From RHKX01 sp963826475 (GTDB lineage Bacteria > Actinomycetota > Thermoleophilia > Solirubrobacterales > 70-9): a stretch of DNA of 64,000 bases. The stretch lies in NCBI GenBank assembly GCA_963826475.1, contig CAWGXC010000003.1:806001-870000 (forward strand). The letters are read 5' to 3'. Of this stretch, positions 1 to 8,287 are shown piece after piece. Position 1 is the stretch's first letter. Each line of letters opens with the position of its first letter. The notes under the pieces are model-generated. The model was not told the DNA's origin. It ran no database searches and was given only the letters and a program-made list of their open reading frames with translations. Made by a program: the position numbers and the translations under genes.

Positions 1-96
1 CCGCTCTACAGCGCCGCCCAGCGTTACGCGGTGTTCGCCGACCTCGAGGACGTGAGCCTCTTCCCCGGCGGCTCCGGTCAGTGGAAGGCGCCCTGA
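1..96 (+). CDS. C-terminal end of an unidentified protein (5' truncated)
   Basis: The window opens inside a reading frame that starts with codon ccg at base 1 and stops at TGA 94-96, giving a 31-residue tail (PLYSAAQRYAVFADLED, ending in GQWKAP). The start and most of the protein lie upstream. The tail is hydrophilic and carries no motif I recognise. It converges on the epimerase gene with only four bases between the stop codons. No function is assigned; the polysaccharide genes that follow make a glycan role possible, but that is a guess from position. Confidence 0.5.
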   Translation, partial: PLYSAAQRYAVFADLEDVSLFPGGSGQWKAP

Positions 97-100
97 GCCC

Positions 101-1063
101 TCAGGACCGTGATCGGGCGCGCCGCGCCCGCATGTCATCGAACGTCGACTGCAGGCCCTCTTCCAGCCCCACGCGGGCGCTCCAGCCCATCTGGGCGGCG
201 GCGAGAGCCGGGTTGAGCGACACGCGCTGGATCTCACCGACACGCGCCGGCGCGTGCTGCGGTTCTGCCCGGACGCCGGCGGAGGCCGAGAGGTGCTCGA
301 GCAGGTCGAGGACGCTCGTCTCGCGCCCGGTCCCGACGTTGAAGGGACCCGGCCCCGCCTCCGGGTCGGATGTCAACAGCTCGCTCGCCGCGAGAAAGGC
401 AGCGACCACGTCAGAGACGTAGACGTAGTCCCTGGTCTGCAGGCCGTCGCCGAAGACCGTCGCCGGCGCGCCGTCGAGCAGCTTCCCGCAGAAGATCGCG
501 ACGACGCCGGCCTCACCGTGGGGATCCTGCCGCGGTCCGTAGACGTTGCCGAAACGCAGCGACAACCCGGCCATTCCATACAGCCGGCGAAAGAGCCCGA
601 TGTAGCCCTCGGCAGCCAGCTTGCTCGTTCCGTATGGAGTGTGCGGAACCGCTGGATCGGCCTCGGTGAACGGCAGGTCCCGCCCCTCCCCCTCGCCGTA
701 CATGACGCCGCCCGTGCTCGCGAGCACGCATGAGCGGCATCCGGCGACCCTGGCGGCCTCGAGCACGTTCGCGGTGCCGACGACGTTGACGAGCGCGTCG
801 AAGCCGGGATCGGCGACCGCTCGGCGGACATCGGCCTGAGCCGCGAGATGAAACGCCAGCTCCGGCTCGAAGGCGCCGATCTCGGACTCGGCGAAAGCGC
901 GGTCGGCGATGTTGCCGACGGCCAATTTGACGTCGCGCGACAGGGCATCCGCGAGGTTGTCCCGGCGGCCGGTCGACAGGTCGTCCAACACCAGAACCCG
1001 GTCGCCACGCGCGCTCAGAGCGTCGACGAGGTGGGATCCGATGAATCCCGCGCCACCGGTCAC
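101..1063 (-). CDS. NAD-dependent sugar-nucleotide epimerase/dehydratase (UDP-glucose 4-epimerase family)
   Basis: An extended short-chain dehydrogenase of 320 residues. It begins directly with the NAD-binding glycine motif TGGAGFIGSH, has a DDLSTG acidic cluster near residue 30, the catalytic YxxxK as YGTSK near residue 140, and the sugar-nucleotide motif RFGNVYGPRQDP. Family members interconvert or dehydrate UDP/dTDP-sugars in the cytoplasm; the exact substrate cannot be read from sequence. The start is a GTG at 1063, unusually close to the Rossmann strand; upstream in-frame codons offer no ATG/GTG before a stop. It is divergent from the O-antigen ligase gene and probably supplies a precursor for the surrounding polysaccharide locus. 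Confidence 0.88.
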   Translation of the reverse strand: MTGGAGFIGSHLVDALSARGDRVLVLDDLSTGRRDNLADALSRDVKLAVGNIADRAFAESEIGAFEPELAFHLAAQADVRRAVADPGFDALVNVVGTANVLEAARVAGCRSCVLASTGGVMYGEGEGRDLPFTEADPAVPHTPYGTSKLAAEGYIGLFRRLYGMAGLSLRFGNVYGPRQDPHGEAGVVAIFCGKLLDGAPATVFGDGLQTRDYVYVSDVVAAFLAASELLTSDPEAGPGPFNVGTGRETSVLDLLEHLSASAGVRAEPQHAPARVGEIQRVSLNPALAAAQMGWSARVGLEEGLQSTFDDMRARRARSRS

Positions 1064-1206
1064 GAGGACCCTCGACGCCTTCGGGGGAGTTCGCTCAGAG
1101 GGAATGATCGACGGGATGCTAGATGCTCATCTGGGTTCGGCGCGTTGGCCCCCGCCGCGTGCGAGCCGAGGTCCCAGGGCGGCCAACCGCGGCGGGGTCG
1201 GTAATC

Positions 1207-3207
1207 ATGGCCAGGGTGAGACCTCAACCGACCACACAGCGCAGCGCAGCCGAACGTTCGCGGCTGGTCTTGGCGGCGGGCGCCGAGAGCAGGGTCACGG
1301 CGCTGTTGCTTGGCGCTTCGATGCTCGCGATCTGGACCTGGTGGGCGCTCGCCGACGGTGCCTTCTTCGCAACGGTGTCGCTGCCCGGAGCGATCGTCAT
1401 CTACCTGCTCCTCGCGTTCACGGTCGGCTCCACCCGCCTGCCGATCTCGACCAGAGGGCCACACGGCGTCGCGCTCGCGGCCTTCTTCGCTCTCGCCGGA
1501 TGGACCGCGCTGTCGCTGCTGTGGAGCCCGGCCCGGGATCTGGCGCTCGACTACGCACAGCAGAACTTCGCCTACGCCGCAGCGTTCGCGGCAGGGCTGG
1601 CCCTCACGTGCTCGCTCCGGCGCCGCATGATCCTGTCGCTCGCGCCTTTCCTGGCCGCGGGCGCGGTCGTCGCCCTCGTCGTCGTCTTCAAGGTCTGGTC
1701 GGTCACCAAGGTCGGGGACGTCGTCGACCTCGACGGCACCCTCGACTTCCCGTTCGGCTACAGGAACGCGAATGCCGGCTTCTTCGCGATGGTCGCCTTC
1801 GGCGCGCTCCCATTGATCGCCCGCGCAAGGACCGCGGTCCCGATTCGCGCCGCCCTCGCCGCCCTCGCAGCGTTCAGCCTCGCCGTGGTGGTGATCAGCC
1901 AGTCCAGGGGATCGGTCCTCGGGGTTGCGGCGGGCGTGGGTGTGTTGCTCGCGGTCTCCCGCGACCGAGGGCGCGCACTGGTTGCGCTGGCGGCCGTCGT
2001 GGCGCCGGTGGCGGTCGTCACGGGTGAGCTGCTCGACCCGTTCGCCGCCCGCGAAAGCGGCGCCGCGCTCAGGGAGTTACAGGGCGGGATCGATGCGGCC
2101 CTCATCGCGGGGCTGGTGGCGGGGCTGCTGATCGCGGGCTGCGCGGTGCTCGAACGCCGTGGATTCGCTCCGAACCCAAGGCGTCCCTCCCGGACGGCGC
2201 TGCTGCTCGCGGGTGCCGGGACGGCGGTGGCCGCGGTACTTGCCTTCTCGCTGCTGGTCGGCAACCCGGTCACGAAGCTCACCGACGGTCTCGATGGGAT
2301 CTCGACTTCTGACCGCAGCTACGGCGAGGTGCAGGGCTCCCGCTTCACCTACGCCGGAGGTCTCAACAGAATCGACTTCTGGAAGGTCGCCCTGGGCCAG
2401 ACCGAGAGTGATCCGGTGCTCGGCGGCGGAGCGGGATCGTTCCGGTCGGCCTACCTGCTGCACGGCGACGGGATCGGCAACCCTCCTCGCAACGCCCATA
2501 GCCTGCCGCTCGAGGTCCTCGGGGAGCTCGGCATCGTCGGCCTCGTCCTCTTGGTCCTCGGCTTCGGGGCTGCCGTCGTCGCCACCCTCCGCTCACGGCG
2601 GCTCGGGCCCGAGGCCGCAACCGTGAGCGCGGCGGCGCTCACCGTCGCCGCCGTGATGCTCGCCCAGGCCGCCGTCGACTGGTCCTGGTACTTCAGCGCC
2701 CAAACGGCGCCCGTGCTCGCCTTGCTCGGATCCGGGGCCGCCCCCGCGGCGCTGGCCCTGGATCCGCTACCGAGACGCATCCGTCGCTTCGTGCCTGTCA
2801 CCGCTGGATTGCTCGCCCTGATCGCGGCGCCGACCTTCGCCTCCGAGCGGCTGACGCTGGACGCTGCCAAGAATTGGCGTGGGGATACGGAGGGGGCATA
2901 CGGGGCCCTCGCCGCCGCCGCCGACCTCAACCCGTTTGCGGAGGTGCCGCTCCTGGTCGAGGCTCAGATCGCAATCGACAGCAACGACGCCCCAAGGGCG
3001 CTCGCTGCGCTCGAGCGCGCAAAGCGGCGCTCTCCTGAGGACTGGCGTGGCTACCTGCTTGCGGCACGGGCGCTGACGGCGAGTGACCCCGAGGCCGCGC
3101 TCGAGCAGGCGCGCTCAGCACGCTCGCTCAACCCCAACTCGGATCAGATCCGGACGGTTCTCGGCAGGCTCACCGAGCGCGTTCAGGGCGACTCGACCCC
3201 AGGCTAG
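1207..3207 (+). CDS. O-antigen ligase/polymerase family membrane protein with C-terminal TPR-like tail
   Basis: A polytopic membrane protein of 666 residues with about a dozen hydrophobic segments. The Wzy/WaaL signature lies around residues 380-450: a long extracytoplasmic loop containing NRIDFWKVAL, then GGGAGSF and RNAHSLPLEVLGELG. Family proteins join or polymerise lipid-linked glycans on the outer face of the membrane. After the last membrane segment, about 120 residues form helical, TPR-like repeats (AALERAKRR, AARALTASDPEAAL), a common tail in this family. I chose ATG 1207 (MARVRP); an in-frame ATG at 1123 would overlap the divergent epimerase promoter region and adds an Arg-rich stretch. 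A second, shorter homologue lies at 9469. Whether it acts as ligase or polymerase is undecided. Confidence 0.86.
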   Translation: MARVRPQPTTQRSAAERSRLVLAAGAESRVTALLLGASMLAIWTWWALADGAFFATVSLPGAIVIYLLLAFTVGSTRLPISTRGPHGVALAAFFALAGWTALSLLWSPARDLALDYAQQNFAYAAAFAAGLALTCSLRRRMILSLAPFLAAGAVVALVVVFKVWSVTKVGDVVDLDGTLDFPFGYRNANAGFFAMVAFGALPLIARARTAVPIRAALAALAAFSLAVVVISQSRGSVLGVAAGVGVLLAVSRDRGRALVALAAVVAPVAVVTGELLDPFAARESGAALRELQGGIDAALIAGLVAGLLIAGCAVLERRGFAPNPRRPSRTALLLAGAGTAVAAVLAFSLLVGNPVTKLTDGLDGISTSDRSYGEVQGSRFTYAGGLNRIDFWKVALGQTESDPVLGGGAGSFRSAYLLHGDGIGNPPRNAHSLPLEVLGELGIVGLVLLVLGFGAAVVATLRSRRLGPEAATVSAAALTVAAVMLAQAAVDWSWYFSAQTAPVLALLGSGAAPAALALDPLPRRIRRFVPVTAGLLALIAAPTFASERLTLDAAKNWRGDTEGAYGALAAAADLNPFAEVPLLVEAQIAIDSNDAPRALAALERAKRRSPEDWRGYLLAARALTASDPEAALEQARSARSLNPNSDQIRTVLGRLTERVQGDSTPG

Positions 3208-3274
3208 CCTGGGGTCGGACCCGTCGCGGACGCACGAACGGGCCGGCCTCCCCCGAGGCCGACCCCTTCGTTCG
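3195..3274. terminator. Two stem-loops between convergent genes, probable bidirectional terminator
   Basis: Bases 3195-3216 form a 10-bp inverted repeat (GACCCCAGGC / GCCTGGGGTC) around the TAG stop of the O-antigen ligase gene. Bases 3235-3274 form a second, interrupted hairpin (outer CGAACG/CGTTCG, inner CGGCCTC/GAGGCCG around CCCC). The pair sits in the 83-bp gap between convergent genes. Neither is followed by a clear T-run, so termination is inferred from position and structure. Confidence 0.5.
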
Positions 3275-3290
3275 AAGCTACTTCTGGGAC

Positions 3291-3620
3291 TTAGCTGAGT
3301 CGGGCGTCGTCGCTGCGCGCGGCGCGGCGGACAACGAATCCTGCGCCGACGAGGCCGACACCGATCGCTGCGATCGCTGCGACGTCGAGCCCCGTGAACG
3401 GCAGCGAGCTGATCGTCGACCCGGAGGTCGCCTCACCGCTGGGATCGCCGGGACCACCGCTGGCAGCTACACCCAGGACACCCTGGCCGTACTGCTCATC
3501 GGTCGGGTTGATGCTCTGAGCCAGGGCGCCCATCGGGACGGCCATGGCGAGCGCAAACATTGCGACGATGAGCACTGAAAAGCGACGCACTGAACGACTG
3601 GGATGGCTGGAACGGATCAT
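3291..3620 (-). CDS. Small secreted protein with LPFTG sortase-type cell-wall signal
   Basis: A 109-residue surface protein. Residues 1-35 are a signal peptide with Arg-rich n-region, hydrophobic core and likely cleavage after ALA. The mature part is only about 40 residues, rich in Gly/Ser/Thr (GVAASGGPGDPSGEA). The C-terminus is a textbook sorting signal: LPFTG, a hydrophobic helix (IAAIGVGLVGAGFVV) and a positive tail RRAAR. Sortases cleave between T and G and join the protein to peptidoglycan or to a partner; no sortase gene lies in this window. The start is supported by a strong AAAGGGG ribosome site and a near-consensus promoter upstream. With so short a mature region it is more likely a spacer, pilin-like or anchoring peptide than an enzyme. 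Confidence 0.82.
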   Translation of the reverse strand: MIRSSHPSRSVRRFSVLIVAMFALAMAVPMGALAQSINPTDEQYGQGVLGVAASGGPGDPSGEATSGSTISSLPFTGLDVAAIAAIGVGLVGAGFVVRRAARSDDARLS

Positions 3621-3640
3621 TTTGAATAGTCCCCTTTCGC

Positions 3641-3682
3641 CCGGGATTCGGTTCCCGGTGGGTTACCGGGAATCATTTCCCG
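3641..3682 (-). promoter_or_regulatory. Leader of the LPFTG gene with three overlapping, mutually exclusive hairpins
   Basis: In the roughly 70-nt leader between the promoter and the ATG at 3620, three perfect 6-bp stems can form: H1 at 3667-3682 (CGGGAA/TTCCCG), H2 at 3654-3670 (CCCGGT/ACCGGG) and H3 at 3641-3658 (CCGGGA/TCCCGG). H2 shares bases with both H1 and H3, so forming H2 excludes the other two. The strong ribosome site AAAGGGG follows H3 directly. This looks like an RNA switch or attenuator but matches no riboswitch class I can name; it is too short for a c-di-AMP (ydaO) aptamer. Confidence 0.5.
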
Positions 3683-3697
3683 AAGCTGAGGTGGGGC

Positions 3698-3726
3698 AGT
3701 ATAGGGACTGCGCACGACGGTAACAA
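3698..3726 (-). promoter_or_regulatory. Sigma70-type promoter of the LPFTG gene
   Basis: Read on the minus strand, TTGTTA (3726-3721) is separated by exactly 17 bases from TATACT (3703-3698). This is the strongest housekeeping-type promoter I found by eye in the window and sits about 80 bases upstream of the start codon, leaving room for the hairpin leader. Confidence 0.7.
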
Positions 3727-3804
3727 GGGGTTATTCCGCTTGGGTGCGGAGATGCGTAAGCCGGCGCGGCGGCTCTCTGCGACGGGTGCGGCGCCCGAGA
3801 TGTC

Positions 3805-4308
3805 CTAGGCGTCGTCTCCCGACGGCGTGACGACGTCCAGGGCCAGTGCCCGCGCGTCGCTCAATCCGATCTCGGCGCGAAGACGGTCCGTGATTTCACG
3901 AGCGCTCGCCCCGGCCATCGCCATCTGGGTCGCAAGTAGGCGGGCGGCGTCGGGAAAGTCACCCGCCACCACGCCTGGAGAGGGTCCGCTGCGGTCGTCA
4001 TCTGCTGACGCCACGGACGGTGGGGGTACCTCGCGAGCGGCCTCGATCGGAGTGAGCTCCCGGAAGCGCTCGAGGATGGCCGCCACCTCCTCGCAATCGT
4101 CGGCGACCTTCGAGAGCCGGCCCGCGACCGCCTCGCTCAGCGCCTCCACGACCTCCGAGGGCCCGGAGCGGCTCACGAGCTCGGCATGATCCCGGTCGAT
4201 CGCCCGCACGACCTCGTCCACGGTTCTCTCGAGCAGCCTGAACCGCTCCGAGAGCTTCGCGGCGAGGGCCGCGGCGTCAGCTTCGATGTATCCGGGAGTC
4301 GGCGCCAC
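3805..4308 (-). CDS. Conserved-looking hypothetical helical protein
   Basis: A 167-residue soluble protein that I do not recognise. Residues 10-100 are charged and helical with heptad-like spacing (LSERFRLLERTVDEVVRAIDR), suggesting a coiled coil. A Pro/Ser/Asp linker around 105-125 leads to a C-terminal helical segment (LLATQMAMAGASAREI then DRLRAEIGL). No signal peptide or membrane segment is present. The start is GTG 4308. It is divergent from the tandem hydrolase gene with 56 bases between them, so the two may share a control region. No function is proposed. Confidence 0.6.
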   Translation of the reverse strand: MAPTPGYIEADAAALAAKLSERFRLLERTVDEVVRAIDRDHAELVSRSGPSEVVEALSEAVAGRLSKVADDCEEVAAILERFRELTPIEAAREVPPPSVASADDDRSGPSPGVVAGDFPDAARLLATQMAMAGASAREITDRLRAEIGLSDARALALDVVTPSGDDA

Positions 4309-4364
4309 GAAGAACTGAGGTTAACGGGGCCGGCAACGGCCGGACGGTCACGGATAATGGCGCC

Positions 4365-6185
4365 GTGGATCCGAGCCGCATCAGCATTCGGAGCGCTCCT
4401 CCGGCACAACCCGTTTACATCGAGGCAGGCGGCGAAACGGCCTTCGCGATCTACCATCCCGCCGGCACGGACGAGCGGACCGACCTCGCGATCGTGTTCT
4501 GCCCGCCGTTCGGGTGGGAGGATCTCTGCTCGTTCCGCAGCCGGCGTACCTGGGCGGAGCTTCTTGCGGCCGAGGGGCGCCCCGCGCTGCGGCTGGACCT
4601 CCCGTCGACGGGCGACAGCGGCGGATCGCCGCGGGACGTCCTGCGACTCGAAGCCTGGACGGACTCGGTGAGCGCGGCGGCGGATTGGCTGCGCGCGCAC
4701 ACCGGCTGTACCCGGGTCGCAGCCATCGGAATCGGCCTCGGCGGGATGCTCGTCGTGGATGCGGTCGCAAGGGGCGCAGCGATCGACGACCTCGTGCTCT
4801 GGGCGACGCCGGCCAGGGGACGCTCGGTGATTCGCGAGCTGCGCGCCTTCGCGCGTCTCAACGCGGTGGACGTCGATCCCGTCGATGACCTCGTGGGCGA
4901 CGAGAGACCCAGCGAGGAGCTCCTCCGGGAGGGAGCTTTGGAGGTCGGCGGCTTCCTCCTCAGCGCCGAGACCCTCAATTCGCTGGGGGGACTGGACCTG
5001 ACGTCTGGCCCGCTCCCCCAGCGGGCGGGCCGCCGCGTGCTGATGATCGAACGGGATGGGATCCCAGTGGACGCGCGGCTGCGAGACCACTTCGCGGGTC
5101 AGGGACTCGAGCCCGACGTGGTGCCCGGAGCCGGTTACGCCGGGATGATGGCCCACCCTCAGGAGACCGTCTCACCTCAGGCGGAGATCGCCGCGGTCAG
5201 CGAGTGGCTCGGAGAGGTGGATCACACCCCCGGCACCGCTGGACGGATAGGACCCGAACAGATCAGGACCTCACTCGGGCTCGCGATCGGAGGTGAGGAG
5301 ATCCGCGAGACGCCCGTGGTCATCGAGCAGCCGTTCGGCAACGCGTACGGCATCCTCGCCGAGCCCACCGGGGAGCCCGCGCCGCTCTGCGTCGTCCTGC
5401 TCAACGCCGGGGCGCTGCGACGGATCGGGCCTGGGCGGCTATGGGTCGACCTTTCGAGGCAGTGGGCGGCTCGCGGGGTGCCGACTCTCCGCGTCGACCT
5501 GGAGGCGATCGGCGACTCCGGCGGCAGCGGCGATCCCTATCCGACTCACGATCTCTACTCGCCGAAGTTCGTCGCTCAGGTCGTGGCGACGCTCGACCAT
5601 CTGCAGGCCCTCGGCAAGCCCGATCGATTCGTCCTCGCGGGCCTCTGCTCAGGTGCGTACTGGTCGTTTCAGGCGGCCCTGGACGATCCTCGAGTGGTCT
5701 CCACCTTCCTGATCAATCCGCGCGCACTCTTCTGGGACTCGCAGCTCGAGGGAACCCGCAGCATCCGCCTCGTCGCGAAGATGCTGAGGGCTTCGAACCT
5801 GAAGCGAATCATCCGTGGCGAGATCCCGCTCCGAGCTGCAGGCTCCGTGCTCAGGTCAGCCATGCGAGCGATCATCTCCCACCGGTCCGCGGCCCGAACC
5901 GAGCTGTCCCGCCGCCGGGACCTGGAGGGAGCGCTCGACCGGCTGCGCGACTCCGGACGCCTTGTGTCGCTCGTGTTCGGTGAGAACGAACCGTTGCACG
6001 AGGAATTCGAAAGCACCGGCCTGATGGACCGGCTCGGTCGCTGGCCGAATTTGACCCTCGAGCTGATCCCAGGCCGTGATCACACCCTGCGACCGATCGT
6101 CTCTCAGGACCGCATCGCACGGATTCTCGGTCGCGAGCTCGATCGGGTGATTGCGCTTCGAGGGGAGCGCGACGACCGCGCCTAA
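4365..6185 (+). CDS. Tandem alpha/beta-hydrolase protein (two hydrolase domains, first lacking Ser nucleophile)
   Basis: A 606-residue protein made of two alpha/beta-hydrolase folds. Domain 1 (about 15-290) has the strand and helix pattern of the fold, but its nucleophile elbow reads GIGLG (122-126): Gly replaces Ser/Cys/Asp, so it is probably not catalytic. Domain 2 (about 310-600) has GLCSG at 426-430 with Cys428 in the nucleophile place, and GRDHTLRP near the end supplies a candidate His. Both domains carry a matching LRxDLxxxGDSGG segment, so the protein looks like an internal duplication. Similar hydrolases accompany exopolysaccharide and exosortase loci, where they are thought to act on acyl or glycan esters. 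Start is GTG 4365. It lies 32 bases upstream of the Wzc-like gene, so the two are probably cotranscribed. Confidence 0.75.
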   Translation: MDPSRISIRSAPPAQPVYIEAGGETAFAIYHPAGTDERTDLAIVFCPPFGWEDLCSFRSRRTWAELLAAEGRPALRLDLPSTGDSGGSPRDVLRLEAWTDSVSAAADWLRAHTGCTRVAAIGIGLGGMLVVDAVARGAAIDDLVLWATPARGRSVIRELRAFARLNAVDVDPVDDLVGDERPSEELLREGALEVGGFLLSAETLNSLGGLDLTSGPLPQRAGRRVLMIERDGIPVDARLRDHFAGQGLEPDVVPGAGYAGMMAHPQETVSPQAEIAAVSEWLGEVDHTPGTAGRIGPEQIRTSLGLAIGGEEIRETPVVIEQPFGNAYGILAEPTGEPAPLCVVLLNAGALRRIGPGRLWVDLSRQWAARGVPTLRVDLEAIGDSGGSGDPYPTHDLYSPKFVAQVVATLDHLQALGKPDRFVLAGLCSGAYWSFQAALDDPRVVSTFLINPRALFWDSQLEGTRSIRLVAKMLRASNLKRIIRGEIPLRAAGSVLRSAMRAIISHRSAARTELSRRRDLEGALDRLRDSGRLVSLVFGENEPLHEEFESTGLMDRLGRWPNLTLELIPGRDHTLRPIVSQDRIARILGRELDRVIALRGERDDRA

Positions 6186-6217
6186 AGGACCGCGCTCGCG
6201 CCACCGATGCAGGGGGA

Positions 6218-8284
6218 ATGGAAGCTCATCTGCGCCCCCGCCACGACCATGGGACCATCCCAACGAGCGAATATGCTTTCAGCCCAGCTCCCGGGCCAAG
6301 CGATTCTCAGATCGCAAGCTTGAATACCCCGAAAGGCGAGATCATCGACAACGAGGTTCAGCGGATAGTTCAAGCAAACCTCCAGGCCGTCGACTCGATC
6401 ATGTGGGCGACCGAGGCGGGACGCCGGCAGATCGAGCAGGCCGCATCGGCATCAGGTTCCCGATCCAATGGCTCGGAGGGCGGCAAGGACGCTCGGCTGA
6501 GCCTGGCGCTTCGCGAGCTCGCCCTCGAGAACCTCGAGGCCATTCAGGCGGAATGCGACAACCTCGCGTCGGCGAGCAAGCGCGCCGTCAGCATTTCCGA
6601 GGGCAAGGCCGTCGATCCGGCACAGCTGCAGCCGAAGCGCGAGCCTCGGCCCCCGAGCATCCCGGGCTCGCCGCCCGTTCCTCCCCGGGTCAGCGAACGG
6701 TCGAGCCCGGGATCCCCCGGCGACACCGGAGGGCTCCGGCCCCTGCTGCAGGCGATCTCGGCGCACCGCCGGATCGTGGTCTTGACGACGCTCACCGCCT
6801 TGCTCAGCGCGGTGGCGTTCCTCGCGGTGCGCCAGCCGACGTACGAGGCGACCGCCAACGTCCTCGTCCAGCCCGTGCCGCCGGACGATCCGACCTTCCT
6901 GTCGCTCGGGGTCATCCGTGACTCGGGCGATCCCATCCGGACGACCCAGACCGCCGCAACGCTGCTCGACTCAACGGAAGCCGCTGACCGGACGGCCACC
7001 GCCCTCGGTGGTGATTGGACGTCGAAGAAGGTCCAGGACAGCGTCGAGGTTGCTCCGTTGAGCGAGAACAGCATCATCGCGATCACCGCGTCAGCACCCG
7101 ACGCACAGGAATCCGCCCTCCTCGCTGACACGTTCGCCAAGACGAGCCTCGCGGCGCGAGACCGCCTGCTTTCTCGGCAGGTCGACGAAGCGACTGCGCA
7201 GACGAACGCCCAGCTGGCAGCCATGGATCCCGGCGACCCGAACGCCGTCGACCTCACCAACGAGCTGAACGTGCTGAAGAGCATCAAGCAGACGGGCGAC
7301 CCGAGCCTCGAGCTCCAGCAGGCCGCCACCGTTCCCGACGCTCCGACGAACCCGGGCCCCGCGATCGTTCTCGCGCTGGCGCTCATCGCCGGCCTCGCCC
7401 TCGGTTCGGGCGGCGCCCTGCTCAGGGAGTTCTTCGGCCGGCGGATCGCCGATGCCGACGAGGCCGCCGCGCTCTATCCGATGTCGGTACTCGCTCGCGT
7501 GCCCCTGCTTCCGGCGAAGAGCCTCGAGGTTCCGGAGGGAACCGCCTGGTACATGCCGCCGGAGGTCCGCGAGGCTTTCCTGACGCTGGCGATCCAGCTC
7601 GAGCAGCGCGACAGACCCCCAGCATCGCTGATGATCACCAGCCCCACGAGGGGCGACGGCAAGACGACGTCGGCGATCAACCTCGCGGTCACCCTGGCGC
7701 GGGCGGGCAGGTCGGTGGTGCTGTTGGACCTCGACCTGCGCAACCCCCAGGTCGGGCAATCCCTCGGGCTGGTCGACGTCGCCACCTCGCTTCGCGATCT
7801 CGCCAACCCGAGCCGGGACGTCGAGAGCTTCCTCGTCCGCACCGATCTCCCGACGTTGAGAATCCTGCCCGTGCGCGCCGATCGCGGCGGGGATCCAACC
7901 CGAGACATCGATGCGGCTCGCTTGCGACAGCTGATTCGCCAGGCGCGCTCCCTCGCTGATTGCGTGGTCGTCGACACCCCCCCACTCGGCGAGGTCAGCG
8001 ATGCGCTGACGCTGACGCGCGAGATCGAGGACATCCTCATCGTCATGCGTCCCGGCAACACCACCCGCTCGCACCTGCAGGTCATGAGCGACCTGCTCGA
8101 GCGAACGGGGCATCAGCCCGAGGGCAGCATCATGATCGATGCCAGCGATCGAGCAAGCGGCGGCTATCACAGCTCGGGCTACGGAGTGCGACGGGTCCCG
8201 GAGCTCGTCGTCGGCAAGGATCCACGCCCACCCGTGGCAGTCAGCGGGACTCGCGTCAGAAGGGCGCCGAGGTCGCGCGGCTGA
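6218..8284 (+). CDS. Polysaccharide chain-length regulator / Wzc-like BY-kinase
   Basis: A 688-residue protein. Residues 1-170 are a soluble, poorly conserved-looking lead. A membrane helix near 190-205 (VVLTTLTALLSAVAFLAV) opens a Wzz-type extracytoplasmic region, closed by a second helix near 385-405. The cytoplasmic C-terminal half is a MinD/BY-kinase ATPase with Walker A TRGDGKTT (about 476-483), Walker A' VVLLDLDLRNP and Walker B DCVVVDTPP. BY-kinases control polymer length and export by cycling autophosphorylation on a C-terminal Tyr cluster; here only two Tyr residues remain near the end (GGYHSSGYG), so the cluster is reduced. Start ATG 6218 is assumed; a TTG at 6319 is possible. It is followed after three bases by a glycosyltransferase. 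Confidence 0.85.
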   Translation: MEAHLRPRHDHGTIPTSEYAFSPAPGPSDSQIASLNTPKGEIIDNEVQRIVQANLQAVDSIMWATEAGRRQIEQAASASGSRSNGSEGGKDARLSLALRELALENLEAIQAECDNLASASKRAVSISEGKAVDPAQLQPKREPRPPSIPGSPPVPPRVSERSSPGSPGDTGGLRPLLQAISAHRRIVVLTTLTALLSAVAFLAVRQPTYEATANVLVQPVPPDDPTFLSLGVIRDSGDPIRTTQTAATLLDSTEAADRTATALGGDWTSKKVQDSVEVAPLSENSIIAITASAPDAQESALLADTFAKTSLAARDRLLSRQVDEATAQTNAQLAAMDPGDPNAVDLTNELNVLKSIKQTGDPSLELQQAATVPDAPTNPGPAIVLALALIAGLALGSGGALLREFFGRRIADADEAAALYPMSVLARVPLLPAKSLEVPEGTAWYMPPEVREAFLTLAIQLEQRDRPPASLMITSPTRGDGKTTSAINLAVTLARAGRSVVLLDLDLRNPQVGQSLGLVDVATSLRDLANPSRDVESFLVRTDLPTLRILPVRADRGGDPTRDIDAARLRQLIRQARSLADCVVVDTPPLGEVSDALTLTREIEDILIVMRPGNTTRSHLQVMSDLLERTGHQPEGSIMIDASDRASGGYHSSGYGVRRVPELVVGKDPRPPVAVSGTRVRRAPRSRG

Positions 8285-8287
8285 CAT

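Noticed and set aside
3641..3726. c-di-AMP (ydaO) riboswitch before the LPFTG gene
   Set aside because: Fragments such as GGGAACCGAATCC recall that class, but the leader of about 70 nt is too short for the two-fold-symmetric aptamer and lacks its other conserved segments.
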